53,152 nt of DNA from an uncultured Oscillospiraceae bacterium (GCA_934597345.1 CAKTRJ010000016.1:1-53152), one strand, 5' to 3'; positions 41,401 through 48,881 are shown, counted from the stretch's first letter. Notes: generated by a model not told the origin, from the sequence alone. Numbers and translations: made by a program.

Positions 41401-43154
41401 AGCGTCTGCCGCGCCCGCAGGAAGAATTGCAGCGCCGCCGCCTGTACGGAGGGATCGGCGCTGCGGCACTGGGCCAGCGCGAAATCCGTCACCTGCTGAA
41501 GCTGCGCCTGTGTCAGCAGCTTCAGCGGCAGATAGCTCAGCGTATCCGTCAGGGCCAGCGCCGCGCCCTCGTCCTCCACCTTGGCGGACTGATAGTGGGC
41601 CAGCAGCACCGCAAGGAACCGCTCCGTCTCCTGGGGCGCGCAGTTCTCCAGCGTAGCGGACACCACCAGCTTGGCGGTGAACCGGATGTGGCTGGTCTGC
41701 TGGGGCGTCAGCTTATGGTCGGGATAGAACAGCAGGTTCAGATACTGCGCCCACAGGGCGAACTGGGTCTGCTCCACGGCGGCCTGCGGCGCGGAGGAGG
41801 GCAGCTCTTTCTTGTAGCGCAGGCTGAATTTGGCCATCACCCGGCCCATCAGCGCCGCCGCCTGGCGGCGGATGTCGCCCTCGGGGTGCAGCAGCAGCTC
41901 ATAGAGGAAGTATACCGTCTGGATCTTCTGGTTGGCGGACAGATAGGTGAAGTAGTCCTCCAGAATACACAGATAGGTGCGGACCCTGGCCCAGTCCTTC
42001 TCGCTGCGGGCCTTTTCCAGCAGGTCGGAGAACAGGCCCTCGTGGCTCAGCCGCCGCATCATGCTCAGGTTGTGCTCCACCGCCATCAGGCAGAAGGCCC
42101 GGTAGTACTGCTCCGGCGTCATCAGCGCCGCGTCCGGCTGCTGCTCCGGCGCCGTGTCATGTCCCTGCAGCGTCACGTCCACGCCGCGGAAGCGCATATA
42201 TTCCTCAAAGTCCCGCAGCTTGCGGTACACATACTCATACCGGCGCTTTTTGGCACCGTCCACGTTGTCCAGCTTGCTGAGGATCACGTCAAAGGCGTCC
42301 TTCAGGGAGTACAGTGCCGCCGTCTCCCGGCCGTCCGCCTCCCGCCGCTGCTTGGAGCGGAAGTCGGCATAGATCAGCAGCATGGATTCCACCGACAGGT
42401 TGGCCAGCTCCAGATCCCATGTGGAGTGGTTGCCCGCCACCTGTCCCACCTGGGGAAGGCCGGAGCGGGTCAGCCACTCGTCGGTGTAGTAATAGTGGAG
42501 ATACGGCACCCGCTCTCCCGGCAGGCAGCCGAATTTGCCGATGTCGTGGCCTGCCGCCGCCGCGGAGGTCAGCCCCAGATCCACCGTCACGCCGCTGCGG
42601 CGCAGGGCGCGTCCGGCGGTCATAGCCACATGGTGCACCATGGCGATGTGCTGCAGGGTGCTGAAGGGCGTCAACTCGCTGCTCAGCCGCAGCAGCTCAT
42701 AGATAAAGTCCTGCCGCCACACCTGCAGAAACCGCTGATAGTAGGGGCTGTCCGCCGCCTCCGCCTCGGTGCAGAAGGCGAAATCCATGGTCATGTCGAA
42801 GGATAGGTTCCGCTCCTCCGCCAGCAGCAGCTGTAAGGCCAGCAAGGCGCACAGGGCAAGATCCTCCTGCTGCTCCGTGGCCTCTCTGCGGTGCTGGGGA
42901 TACAGCCGGGCAATGGCGTTGCTGAGCACATAGCCGCTCCAGCCGCCCTCCGGCGCGGGAATATCCGCCATGGCGGCGGCCGCCGTCTCGATCACGGCGC
43001 GGCAGGAAAGGCGCTGCCGCACCGGCAGAAAGCCCTCGACAAAGCGCTCCTTCGCCCAGCGCTCCGCCATGTCCGGATCGTGCAGCCGTTTCCGGAACGC
43101 CGCGTCCCGGAAGGCGTCGCTCCAATGCTGGCGGAAAATGGCTTTATGGGTCAT
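38409..43154 (-). CDS. Giant multidomain protein: HD, helical repeats, NadD-like and PRTase-like
   Basis: A 1581-residue soluble protein, start at ATG behind AAAGGAGG. Residues about 165-300 look like an HD phosphohydrolase: IAMVHHVAMTAG, GHDIGKFGC near 201, VAGNHSTWDLE, then IYADF. Residues about 430-870 are helix pairs resembling HEAT-type repeats. About 893-1085 is a nucleotidyltransferase of the NadD type: VAFFPGTFDPFTLSHK near 900 (T-x-x-H variant of HxGH), LIVGSD, and ISSTRIREN near 1054. About 1085-1250 may be a GNAT-like fold. About 1290-1490 resembles a type I phosphoribosyltransferase, with the PRPP loop VILVDDQLHTGRR near 1393. In many Firmicutes nadD lies beside the HD-domain gene yqeK, so fusion of the two activities is plausible. 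I know of no characterised protein with this layout; the reaction is unknown. Confidence 0.8.
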   Translation of the reverse strand: MTHKAIFRQHWSDAFRDAAFRKRLHDPDMAERWAKERFVEGFLPVRQRLSCRAVIETAAAAMADIPAPEGGWSGYVLSNAIARLYPQHRREATEQQEDLALCALLALQLLLAEERNLSFDMTMDFAFCTEAEAADSPYYQRFLQVWRQDFIYELLRLSSELTPFSTLQHIAMVHHVAMTAGRALRRSGVTVDLGLTSAAAAGHDIGKFGCLPGERVPYLHYYYTDEWLTRSGLPQVGQVAGNHSTWDLELANLSVESMLLIYADFRSKQRREADGRETAALYSLKDAFDVILSKLDNVDGAKKRRYEYVYRKLRDFEEYMRFRGVDVTLQGHDTAPEQQPDAALMTPEQYYRAFCLMAVEHNLSMMRRLSHEGLFSDLLEKARSEKDWARVRTYLCILEDYFTYLSANQKIQTVYFLYELLLHPEGDIRRQAAALMGRVMAKFSLRYKKELPSSAPQAAVEQTQFALWAQYLNLLFYPDHKLTPQQTSHIRFTAKLVVSATLENCAPQETERFLAVLLAHYQSAKVEDEGAALALTDTLSYLPLKLLTQAQLQQVTDFALAQCRSADPSVQAAALQFFLRARQTLSEEPLLNDRLARLRAENVTFPLPSLRYQYGRVQGMAAEEAVKALKPEELSDILLDNLKTATPWMIKVVNVELLARYAAHGGGSAMQIAAHFANIIRVSEAVVVRERAGRALLGIAPRLTSEERNEVAVELAKALEAGHYEFSKYIPQYLGSFMLWLPPAELDEVIDYLAELLSHSADSVVASALDTVGFALENYRLYPRRFPEEEGVWDRRRCRLAGLLLKGMASYREAVQQEAMYVMGDTLFSSIRFPDERKAWLFTLCAHKLLFLIRENQGGGLNDLYCSAALYRIYQFIVRYETDNGPFRFTQRQKVAFFPGTFDPFTLSHKALACTIRDMGYEVFLAVDEFSWSKKTQPSLIRRKIASMSVADEFHVHLFPYNIPVNIANPGDLRRLKNMFAGRELYLIVGSDVIHGASSYKADPSPDSVHSMNHIVFRRVSALHGEEKDADADVGMIAGKVVQLQLPSQLEDISSTRIRENIDMNRDISHLIDPVVQEYIYQRGLYLREPQYKPLLSPGTLRFDEAEPEEPLLTELLALGMPPAAADGTRRRGERIMTLRSGGTLLCAAAFSQRRTRELLSLLGDPARVNDVRGVASGKLLCLTGLYGGDTESLQLLLTQLFAQAMERDCLWALFAALDAPADPAADDLLRQQGLRPVRPGDPSLLLADMSAPVVFLQNVETAIKPPFSGDGAVLSAIHQARRRFKLGLVDLYPGRLIFTISSQLVLHRLVEKITALNGVPMIPTKPRVLGPYMCVPFGKLLRRAAIPNTVTKTIHTDKVFAADRRTQHIAAFPGYAPLADQMRVVHSFRRPVILVDDQLHTGRRIGVLDPLAREQQVEIKEVLVGILSGQGRDLAQQLGRDVDYVYFVPNLRAWYVESTLYPFIGGDTVEHPDMERSGLQPSVNLILPYVYPEHLRQCGADAAYTFSRTCIENTLYIIEALETAYRRVYARSLTLRRLSEAVVLPLCPDKGRMQYSLDGAVSDYLRDDLETLRRLENLFR

Positions 43155-43212
43155 ATATGTTCCTCCTTTCCGCCTGTTTTGGCGGTGGAATGGTGTTTTT
43201 TATCATATTCGC

Positions 43213-43241
43213 AGTATAGCAACCTTACCGCGTGCTGTCAA
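43213..43241 (-). promoter_or_regulatory. Promoter of the three-gene operon
   Basis: On the minus strand TTGACA (43241-43236) and TATACT (43218-43213), 17-bp spacing, near-consensus. The leader is about 55 bases and holds a small CCGCC...GGCGG hairpin before the ribosome site. Confidence 0.8.
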
Positions 43242-43275
43242 ACGGATTCCTATAAATATTGGTTTTTAATGGAGG

Positions 43276-43834
43276 TATTTCGTGGCTCCGGCCACGAGGA
43301 CGGTCTCCGATGGGCTACTTTTCCCAGCAGCTGGAAAAGTAGCCAAAAGAGCCGGAAGAAACCAATGGTTTCTTCACTTCCTTGCGCGCTATGCATTATG
43401 AGGAATTGCAGATGCGTACCGCACGTTCGCGTAAGACTTCCTTTTTCGTTTTGTTATCGAATCGTCTCAGCACCAGCGCCGCTGCCGCTGACTGGTACAG
43501 AGAAAATCCTTTTGCATCCACCGTGCGGCGCGATGTGGGCATCGCGCCCTACGAAATTCTATCGGTGGTTGGCCGTAGGGCGGGGTGCCCTCACCCCGCC
43601 ACCGTACAGCGCAGGATCTCCTACCGTTGCACCGCATGAGCGGCAGCGGCGCAAGATGGACAGACGATACGTCATACGCAGCGAAAAGAACCATGCCCCG
43701 CAAACGCGTGGTAGAAGGTGGCAAATGCGCAATCGGAACAGCGCGGGCGGATTCTTAAACCGCAGGTTTAAGCTGTCCTTTTGGGTACTTTTGGGACAGC
43801 GGCCAAAAGTACCTCGCGCCGGGGCGCGAAAATA
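43276..43834. repeat. Large noncoding hairpin-rich element with inverted ends, copy C
   Basis: About 559 bp, same family and orientation as 6496-6931 and 11782-12221. Left end TATTTCGTGGCTCCGGCCAC with GGCTACTTTTCC/GGAAAAGTAGCC, right end CAAAAGTACC then TCGCGCCGGGGCGCGA. It is longer than the others because a block of about 120 bp, including the small repeat at 43521-43605, replaces the segment that reads GCCTACGCCGAACAACGC in the other copies. No gene is seen in 43155-43842. Confidence 0.8.
43521..43605. repeat. Small palindromic repeat nested in the large element
   Basis: GCGGCGCGATGTGGGCATCG with CGCCCTAC, then GTAGGGCGGGGTGCCCTCAC with CCCGCC, the same two-arm structure as 18373-18451; the right arm is identical over 26 bases. 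It interrupts copy C of the large repeat. Confidence 0.72.
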
Positions 43835-43842
43835 TCTTTATT

Positions 43843-44712
43843 TCACCCCTCCATGTTCTCCCTTACGAAATTCAAAAACCGCCTTGCGGCGGGGGACATG
43901 ATCTCCGGCGGCGGCGTGGCGATGCCCACCTCCACGTACTGGGGCGGGTCCAGCGGACGGAACACCACATTGCCGTTCAGCGTCTCAGCGATCAGGGCGT
44001 TCACCAGCGCCACGCCCAGCCCCGCCTCTACCATGGCCATGGCGGAAAAATCGTCCTCCACACCGGCGAACCGGTTGCCGGGGCAGACACCGTTCTCCGC
44101 CAGAATACGGGAGTTGTCCGTCTCCCGGCCGGGGTAGATCTCAATATAGCTCTCCGTCTCCAGCCGCCGGATGGGTACGGCCTCCTCCGCCGCCAGCGGA
44201 TGCTGCGGGGAAAGCATCACCATCATCTGATCCTGCCGCAGAGGCAGCCACTGATGCGGCCCTTCCCGGCGGCTGATGATGCACAGGTCGGCCCGATGCT
44301 CCCGCAAAGCGGTCACCAGCGTGGTGCTGGTGCCCTCGATGGTCTGGAAGGCGATGCCGGGGTGCTTCTCCCGGAAGCGGGCCATCAGCTGGGCCAGCTG
44401 CCGGGCATAGAACCGGTAATTGGCCCCCACGGTGATGCTGCCCTGCTCCAACCCCCGCAGTGACGCCGCCGTCTGGCGGCAGCTCTCCGCCTGATATACC
44501 ATCTGCCGCAGGGCGGGCAGCAACGTCTCACATTCGCCGGTGGCGCTTACGCCGCTCCGCCCGCGGTACAGCAGCGGAAAGCCCACGTCCTCCTCCAGCG
44601 CGGCGATCATCCGGCTGATGCCGGAGGGCGTATAGCCCAGCCTGTCCGCCGCCCGGGCCAGCGTCCCCTCCTCCAGTGCGCACAGCAGCGCCGCGCATTT
44701 CTCCGTATCCAT
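43843..44712 (-). CDS. LysR-type transcriptional regulator
   Basis: A 289-residue LysR-family regulator. The N-terminal winged helix-turn-helix is LLCALEEGTLARAADRLGYTPSGISRMIAALEEDVG (split here in the reading of residues 9-44), followed by a linker helix and a periplasmic-binding-like effector domain (GSITVGANYRFYARQLAQL, EHRADLCIISR, MVEAGLGVALVN). It is divergent from the small membrane protein and the DMT transporter, so by the family's habit it likely controls them. The effector is unknown. The gene stops nine bases from the large repeat. Confidence 0.92.
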   Translation of the reverse strand: MDTEKCAALLCALEEGTLARAADRLGYTPSGISRMIAALEEDVGFPLLYRGRSGVSATGECETLLPALRQMVYQAESCRQTAASLRGLEQGSITVGANYRFYARQLAQLMARFREKHPGIAFQTIEGTSTTLVTALREHRADLCIISRREGPHQWLPLRQDQMMVMLSPQHPLAAEEAVPIRRLETESYIEIYPGRETDNSRILAENGVCPGNRFAGVEDDFSAMAMVEAGLGVALVNALIAETLNGNVVFRPLDPPQYVEVGIATPPPEIMSPAARRFLNFVRENMEG

Positions 44713-44765
44713 GGCCGCCCCCCTTTGATTGCAGTTTTGTCAATGAAATCGTGATATAGTATCGC

Positions 44766-44794
44766 TTTACGCAAGTATAAAGCCGTGCTATGAT
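44766..44794 (+). promoter_or_regulatory. Promoter of the small membrane protein and DMT genes
   Basis: TTTACG (44766-44771) and TATGAT (44789-44794), 17-bp spacing. The weak -35 box is usual for activator-dependent promoters; it is superimposed on the lysR-type gene's own promoter. Confidence 0.6.
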
Positions 44795-44802
44795 GAAGTC
44801 AA
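44774..44802 (-). promoter_or_regulatory. Promoter of the LysR-type regulator gene
   Basis: On the minus strand TTGACT (44802-44797) and TATACT (44779-44774), 17-bp spacing, occupying nearly the same bases as the divergent promoter. Confidence 0.7.
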
Positions 44803-44861
44803 CCTAAAGGAAACGAAAAAACAATAAAAACAAACACCAAATTTAAAAGGAGGACAAAACC

Positions 44862-45080
44862 ATGAAAAAGAATGTAAGAAACAACGTCTGCGTGACCGTC
44901 GCTCTTGTGTGTCTGGCTCTGGTGGTGCTGTTCGCCTGGCTGGGCTGCACGGGAAGCAGCACGGCGCTGCTGACCCTGTCCATGGCGGCAGGCACCGGGT
45001 TCGTGGTGGCCGTCAACTGCCTGACCAACAGCCGTCCCCAGCGGACGGAGCTGAAGGTGGCCGCGGCCGCCGCCAAGTAA
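44862..45080 (+). CDS. Small two-helix membrane protein, unknown
   Basis: A 72-residue protein starting at ATG behind AAAAGGAGGAC. It has two hydrophobic helices, about residues 9-28 (VCVTVALVCLALVVLFAWLG) and 33-53, separated by a short glycine/serine turn, and an alanine/lysine-rich tail. I recognise no family. It is the first gene after the LysR-controlled promoter and lies 103 bp before the DMT transporter gene; that gap holds a GGGGCAAGG/CCTTGCCCC hairpin (45112-45135) without a T run, which could set the ratio of the two products. Confidence 0.7.
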   Translation: MKKNVRNNVCVTVALVCLALVVLFAWLGCTGSSTALLTLSMAAGTGFVVAVNCLTNSRPQRTELKVAAAAAK

Positions 45081-45183
45081 CAAGCTTTTCTCTCCCCCAT
45101 CCAGCCGTCAGGGGCAAGGCCCGCGCCTTGCCCCGGCGGCGCGTTTCACGGGGAGAGCATTGGATAAACGGGAGGGGTATCAA

Positions 45184-46086
45184 ATGAGCAAGAGAGCTGC
45201 CGAATGGCTGCTGGCCGCCGTGATCTTCGTCAGAAGCACATCGCTGCTGTTCGCCAAGGTGGGGCTGGAGAGCATGAGCCCGCTGAACCTGCTGGCGGTG
45301 CGGTTCGGACTGGCCTTCATGGTGCTGTGCGCCATCTTCTGGAAGAAGCTGCGCACCGTCACCAGAACTGACCTGCTGCATGGCATGATCCTGGGCGCGG
45401 TCTTTTTCGCCGTCATGACCTGCGAGACCTTCGCCCTGACCAAAACCACCGCCTCCAACGTGTCGTTTCTGGTGAACACGGCCATCGTGATCGTGCCGCT
45501 GTTCGAGGCGGCGCTGCACCGGAAGGCCCCGGATCACCGGACGCTGCTGTGTGCGGCGGTGACGCTGGCGGGCGTAGGCTTCCTGACGCTGAAGGACGGC
45601 TTTGCCGGGTTCGGCCCGGGCGAGGCCCTGTGCCTGCTGGAGGCCTGCCTGTACGCCGGAGGCATCATCCTGACCGGACGGTTCTCCCTGAAGGGAGACA
45701 CCATCCTGCTGGGCATGTTCCAGATCGGCTTTCTGGGCCTGTTCGCCGCCATCGCCTCGCCGCTGGCGGGAACGCCACATCTGCCCCAGAACGGCACGGA
45801 ATGGGGCGTGATACTGGCGCTGGCGCTGGTTTGCTCCTGCTTCGGCTTCACGTTCCAGCCGGTGGCCCAGCGGTATACCACCGCTGACCGGGCCGCCCAG
45901 CTGTGCGCCATCAATCCTCTGTCCACCGCGGTGCTGAGCGCCATCTTCCTGAAAGAGCGTATGGGCGTGCAGGGCATCATCGGCGCGGCGCTGATCCTGC
46001 TGGGCATCGTGCTGCACAATTATCACAAGTCGGGCAAGGCTTCCGAAACCGCCGCAGAAAGCGGTGAACCCTCCCGCGCGGCATAG
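45184..46086 (+). CDS. EamA/DMT-family transporter
   Basis: A 300-residue protein with about ten helices in two EamA repeats, distinct from the DMT transporter at 9694. ATG 45184 follows CGGGAGGGG; a TTG eight codons earlier overlaps that ribosome site. Marks are KVGLESMSPLNLLAVRFGLAFMVL, TCETFALTKTTASNVSFLVNT, the second-half EACLYAGGIILTGRFSL, and the closing INPLSTAVLSAIFLKERMGVQGIIGAALILLG. Substrate is unknown; export of an amino acid or metabolite under LysR control is a common pattern. Confidence 0.88.
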   Translation: MSKRAAEWLLAAVIFVRSTSLLFAKVGLESMSPLNLLAVRFGLAFMVLCAIFWKKLRTVTRTDLLHGMILGAVFFAVMTCETFALTKTTASNVSFLVNTAIVIVPLFEAALHRKAPDHRTLLCAAVTLAGVGFLTLKDGFAGFGPGEALCLLEACLYAGGIILTGRFSLKGDTILLGMFQIGFLGLFAAIASPLAGTPHLPQNGTEWGVILALALVCSCFGFTFQPVAQRYTTADRAAQLCAINPLSTAVLSAIFLKERMGVQGIIGAALILLGIVLHNYHKSGKASETAAESGEPSRAA

Positions 46087-46089
46087 AAA

Positions 46090-46205
46090 AAAGCCTCCCT
46101 TGTGTAAAGGGAGGTGGCGCGAAGCGCCGGAGGGATTGTCGTAAACCGGTCAACCCCTCAGTCACGGCTTACGCCGTGCCAGCTCCCCTTACACAGGGGA
46201 GCCTT
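46090..46205. repeat. Palindromic intergenic repeat with GCCTCCCTTGTGTAAAGG ends
   Basis: About 116 bp. The left end (AAGCCTCCCTTGTGTAAAGG) and right end (CCTTACACAGGGGAGCCTT) are inverted copies; inside, GGCGCGAAGCGCC and CACGGCTTACGCCGTG form further hairpins. It has the look of the short palindromic elements common between genes of Faecalibacterium-like bacteria. Confidence 0.72.
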
Positions 46206-46241
46206 TGAATGAGCGGCGCACGGCCGCATTTTAACATACAC

Positions 46242-46273
46242 CACCCCCCGGCGGCCTATGCCGCCGGGGGGTG
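46242..46273. terminator. GC-rich hairpin between convergent genes
   Basis: CACCCCCCGGCGGC and GCCGCCGGGGGGTG form a perfect 14-bp stem with loop CTAT. T runs are poor, but the position between the converging DMT and aminotransferase genes fits a terminator. Confidence 0.65.
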
Positions 46274-46282
46274 CTTCACGTT

Positions 46283-47374
46283 TCATCCGTTATTCACTTT
46301 TTCCACCGCGTGGAGCAGCTTTTCCATCTCCTCGGCACGGGGCACCCGCAGCCGGACGCTGCTGCGATCCAGCGGCTCAAACTCCCCGCCGGAGCAGGTC
46401 AGCACGCCCTCCGCCATCAGCAGTTCCTGCAAGTCGGCGCGGGGATCCTTATGCTGCAAAAGGCAGATGGGCACCCGGTCGTCGGTGACCGCCATGGTGA
46501 GGTTCTCCCCGCAGACATCCCGCAGGGCGCGCTTCATGGCGGCGAAATCCGGGCCGTGGCTGTCGGCATAGGTGCGGTCGCTGAGGGCGGCGGCCGCCAG
46601 CTCGCGGGACAGCTCGCTCATCATGTAGGGGTTGGATACCTTGCTGATGTAGCGGATCAGCTCCTGACCGGTGATGATGTACCCCGCCCGCAGTCCCGCC
46701 AGGCCGAAGCCCTTGGAGAAGGTGCGGACGATGATGATATTCTTGTATTTCGGGCCCAGCGTCACCGCCGACTCCTCCCGGGGCAGGAAGTCGCCGTAGG
46801 CCTCGTCCACGATGGCGTAAACGCCCAGCTCCTCGCACCTGTCCAGCACCCGGCTGATGTCCGTCAGCGGCAGCGTCTGGCCGGTGGGGTTGTTGGGCCG
46901 GTCGATGTAGACCAAGCTGGTGTCGCCGCTGATGGCGTCCACCAGATCGGAGACCTCCATACGCCAGCCGTCCTCCCGCCGGGCGGGAATGCCCACGTAT
47001 CGCATGGCCATCATGCGGGAATACTCCACCATATCGGTGAAGGTAGGCAGAAAGCCCACCACCTCCGCGCCCTTCTTGGCCAGAATGTTGCACAGCAGGT
47101 ACAGGGCCGACACGCTGCCGTCGGTCAGGACGATGTTCTCCGGCTCGATAAAGGCATAGTCCGCCCAGTAGTTCACGATGGCCTTCCGGGGCGCGTCGGA
47201 GTGGGGATAGTGATAGAACCGCTCGGGGTCAAAGGCGGCAAAGGCCTCCTTCACCGCTGCCGGAAAGCCGTAGGGATTCACGCCCAGCGAGCAGTCCAGC
47301 GTATCCGCCGCCGCGTGGGGCGTATGCCCGGCATAGCTGCGCACCTGCGAGAGCAATTCGTTTCGGATCTTCAC
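46283..47374 (-). CDS. HisC/CobD-like class I/II aminotransferase
   Basis: A 363-residue PLP enzyme of the histidinol-phosphate aminotransferase group. It starts at GTG behind GGAAGGAG; an ATG two bases upstream is out of frame. The N-terminal LDCSLGVNPYGFP, YHYPHSDAPRKAI, the NPT loop DRPNNPTGQTLPL, VDEAYGDFLP and the Schiff-base lysine in RTFSKGFGLAGLRAGY are visible. In isolation it could be HisC, CobD (threonine-phosphate decarboxylase, LGVNPYG resembles both) or another amino acid transaminase. No histidine or cobalamin genes are nearby, so the substrate is open. Confidence 0.85.
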   Translation of the reverse strand: MKIRNELLSQVRSYAGHTPHAAADTLDCSLGVNPYGFPAAVKEAFAAFDPERFYHYPHSDAPRKAIVNYWADYAFIEPENIVLTDGSVSALYLLCNILAKKGAEVVGFLPTFTDMVEYSRMMAMRYVGIPARREDGWRMEVSDLVDAISGDTSLVYIDRPNNPTGQTLPLTDISRVLDRCEELGVYAIVDEAYGDFLPREESAVTLGPKYKNIIIVRTFSKGFGLAGLRAGYIITGQELIRYISKVSNPYMMSELSRELAAAALSDRTYADSHGPDFAAMKRALRDVCGENLTMAVTDDRVPICLLQHKDPRADLQELLMAEGVLTCSGGEFEPLDRSSVRLRVPRAEEMEKLLHAVEKVNNG

Positions 47375-47407
47375 ATCTATCCGCTCCTTCCGCTTGCTTT
47401 TACGAAC

Positions 47408-47436
47408 AATTTACCGCATAATGGAATACCTGTCAA
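47408..47436 (-). promoter_or_regulatory. Promoter of the HisC-like gene
   Basis: On the minus strand TTGACA (47436-47431) and TAAATT (47413-47408), 17-bp spacing. Confidence 0.72.
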
Positions 47437-47506
47437 TGAAAAAGCCGCTAAAAACCGCTTAGTTTCCTTTGTTAATAACTAAACAACCTATTTTTCGCTT
47501 TTTTTC

Positions 47507-47535
47507 TTGCATTTCTTGCCGCACCGGTATAAAAT
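47507..47535 (+). promoter_or_regulatory. Promoter of the radical SAM gene
   Basis: TTGCAT (47507-47512) and TAAAAT (47530-47535), 17-bp spacing; the run TATAAAAT offers an alternative -10 two bases earlier. Confidence 0.6.
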
Positions 47536-47572
47536 ATTGAAGAATATTCACACGGAAAGGTTTTGCACATAC

Positions 47573-48460
47573 ATGACTCATCCTTACAAGACCCGTGAAG
47601 GCGGCGCCACAGTCACTGTGTTCGTCCCCTATGACTGTCAGAATCACTGCCCCTTCTGTATCAATAAGCAGGAATACGCCGACTGTACCGGCTTCTCACT
47701 GGAGAAGATCATCGACTCCATCCGCACGCTGGACGCCATCACGCCCCGCTGCGACTTCGTGTTCACCGGCGGCGAACCGCTGGCGGATCTGAACGCCCTG
47801 CAGCAGATGCTGGACGCCATTCCCACCACCCATAAGGTGTATATCAACACCACCTTCCCGGTGCAGGAGCATACCACGCTGGACGAGATGGTGGCCTTTA
47901 CGGAGCGCAACAAGGACAAAATCACCTGCATGAACATCTCCCGCCACTTGCAGAAGTATGTGGAGGAGAGCCCCGACGATGTGCTGGGCCGCATCGCCTG
48001 CCCCACCCGCATCAACTGTGTGCTCTACAAGCGCTATCCCGCCGACAAGCTGCCCGCCTATGTGGAGCGTTTCCTGCCCTACGGCATCCCCGTCCAGTTC
48101 CGGTACGACTATACCGAGACCACGCCGGAGAACCTGTACGACGAGGAGCATGACCAGATCCTCCACGATCTGCGCCGCCTGTTCACCTATAAGGGGCTGG
48201 ACGGCTGCCGCATGCGCAACGGCTTCCACTTCGCGTACAAGGGCCTGCACCTGACGTACCACAAGACCCTTCCCTACTCCACCATCGTGGAAAAGGGCGA
48301 GGACGGCGTGACCTACGATATTCTGTATGATGTGCTGATCAAGCAGAACGGCGAGATCCACAGCGACTGGACGGGCGTGAAGATGGATGTGGACGCCTAC
48401 CGCAAGGTGGTCTACGAGCCCTACGACCTGCACGTCATCAACGGCACCATTGATTTCTGA
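47573..48460 (+). CDS. Radical SAM protein
   Basis: A 295-residue radical SAM enzyme. ATG 47573 is chosen because the promoter lies inside the longer open frame. The iron-sulfur cluster cysteines are Cys22, Cys26 and Cys29 (DCQNHCPFC), the SAM-binding GGEP is in DFVFTGGEPLADL, and a further acid/basic region (INCVLYKRYPADKL) lies mid-protein. No C-terminal SPASM cysteine cluster is seen, only a TIM-barrel continuation with RMRNGFHFAYKG. It stands alone between terminator and promoter, so its substrate cannot be inferred from neighbours. Confidence 0.88.
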   Translation: MTHPYKTREGGATVTVFVPYDCQNHCPFCINKQEYADCTGFSLEKIIDSIRTLDAITPRCDFVFTGGEPLADLNALQQMLDAIPTTHKVYINTTFPVQEHTTLDEMVAFTERNKDKITCMNISRHLQKYVEESPDDVLGRIACPTRINCVLYKRYPADKLPAYVERFLPYGIPVQFRYDYTETTPENLYDEEHDQILHDLRRLFTYKGLDGCRMRNGFHFAYKGLHLTYHKTLPYSTIVEKGEDGVTYDILYDVLIKQNGEIHSDWTGVKMDVDAYRKVVYEPYDLHVINGTIDF

Positions 48461-48473
48461 GCATAACGAGCAT

Positions 48474-48508
48474 AAAAAGTGACCGGCTTGCAGGCCGGTC
48501 ACTTTTTT
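48474..48508. terminator. Bidirectional terminator
   Basis: AAAAAGTGACCGGC and GCCGGTCACTTTTTT form a stem of at least 13 bp with a short loop; it separates the converging radical SAM gene and ybaB. Confidence 0.92.
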
Positions 48509-48518
48509 ATGCGTTTCT

Positions 48519-48881
48519 TTACAGCAAACCGGGAATGTTCAGGCCGCCGGTCAGGCTGTTCATGGAGTTGTTCATGGCCTCGTCCGCCTGGCGCAGCGCC
48601 TCGTTGACGGCGGAGATCACCAGATCCTGCAGCATCTCCACATCCTGCGGATCCACGGCGTCCGGCTGAATGGTCAGGGCCTTCAGCTCCTTCTTGCCGC
48701 TGACAACGGCCTGTACCGCGCCGCCGCCCACGCTGGCGGTAAAGTCGGTATTCTCCACATCCTCCTGCGCCTTGGCCATCTGCTGCTGCATCTGCATGAT
48801 CTTCTGCTGCATCTGCTGCTGGCGCATCATCTGGCCCTGGCTGCCGCCAAAGCCGCCTCTTGCACTGTAACCCTTTGCCAT
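48519..48881 (-). CDS. ybaB: YbaB/EbfC family nucleoid-associated protein
   Basis: A 120-residue DNA-binding protein that forms dimers with a tweezer-like shape on DNA. The N-terminus is unusually rich in Gln and Met (QQQMQQKIMQMQQQMAKAQE), forming the long helix, then DFTASVGGGAVQAVVSGKKELKALTI and the VDPQDVEMLQDLVISAVNEAL signature. It starts behind AAGGAG that overlaps the dnaX stop region, so the two genes are co-transcribed in the usual dnaX-ybaB order; recR, often next, is not here. Confidence 0.95.
   Translation of the reverse strand: MAKGYSARGGFGGSQGQMMRQQQMQQKIMQMQQQMAKAQEDVENTDFTASVGGGAVQAVVSGKKELKALTIQPDAVDPQDVEMLQDLVISAVNEALRQADEAMNNSMNSLTGGLNIPGLL

Noticed and set aside
39945..42806. 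A 953-codon open frame on the plus strand inside the giant gene
   Set aside because: Composition is that of an antisense shadow, with no promoter or ribosome site; the minus-strand gene has recognisable domains and a strong promoter.
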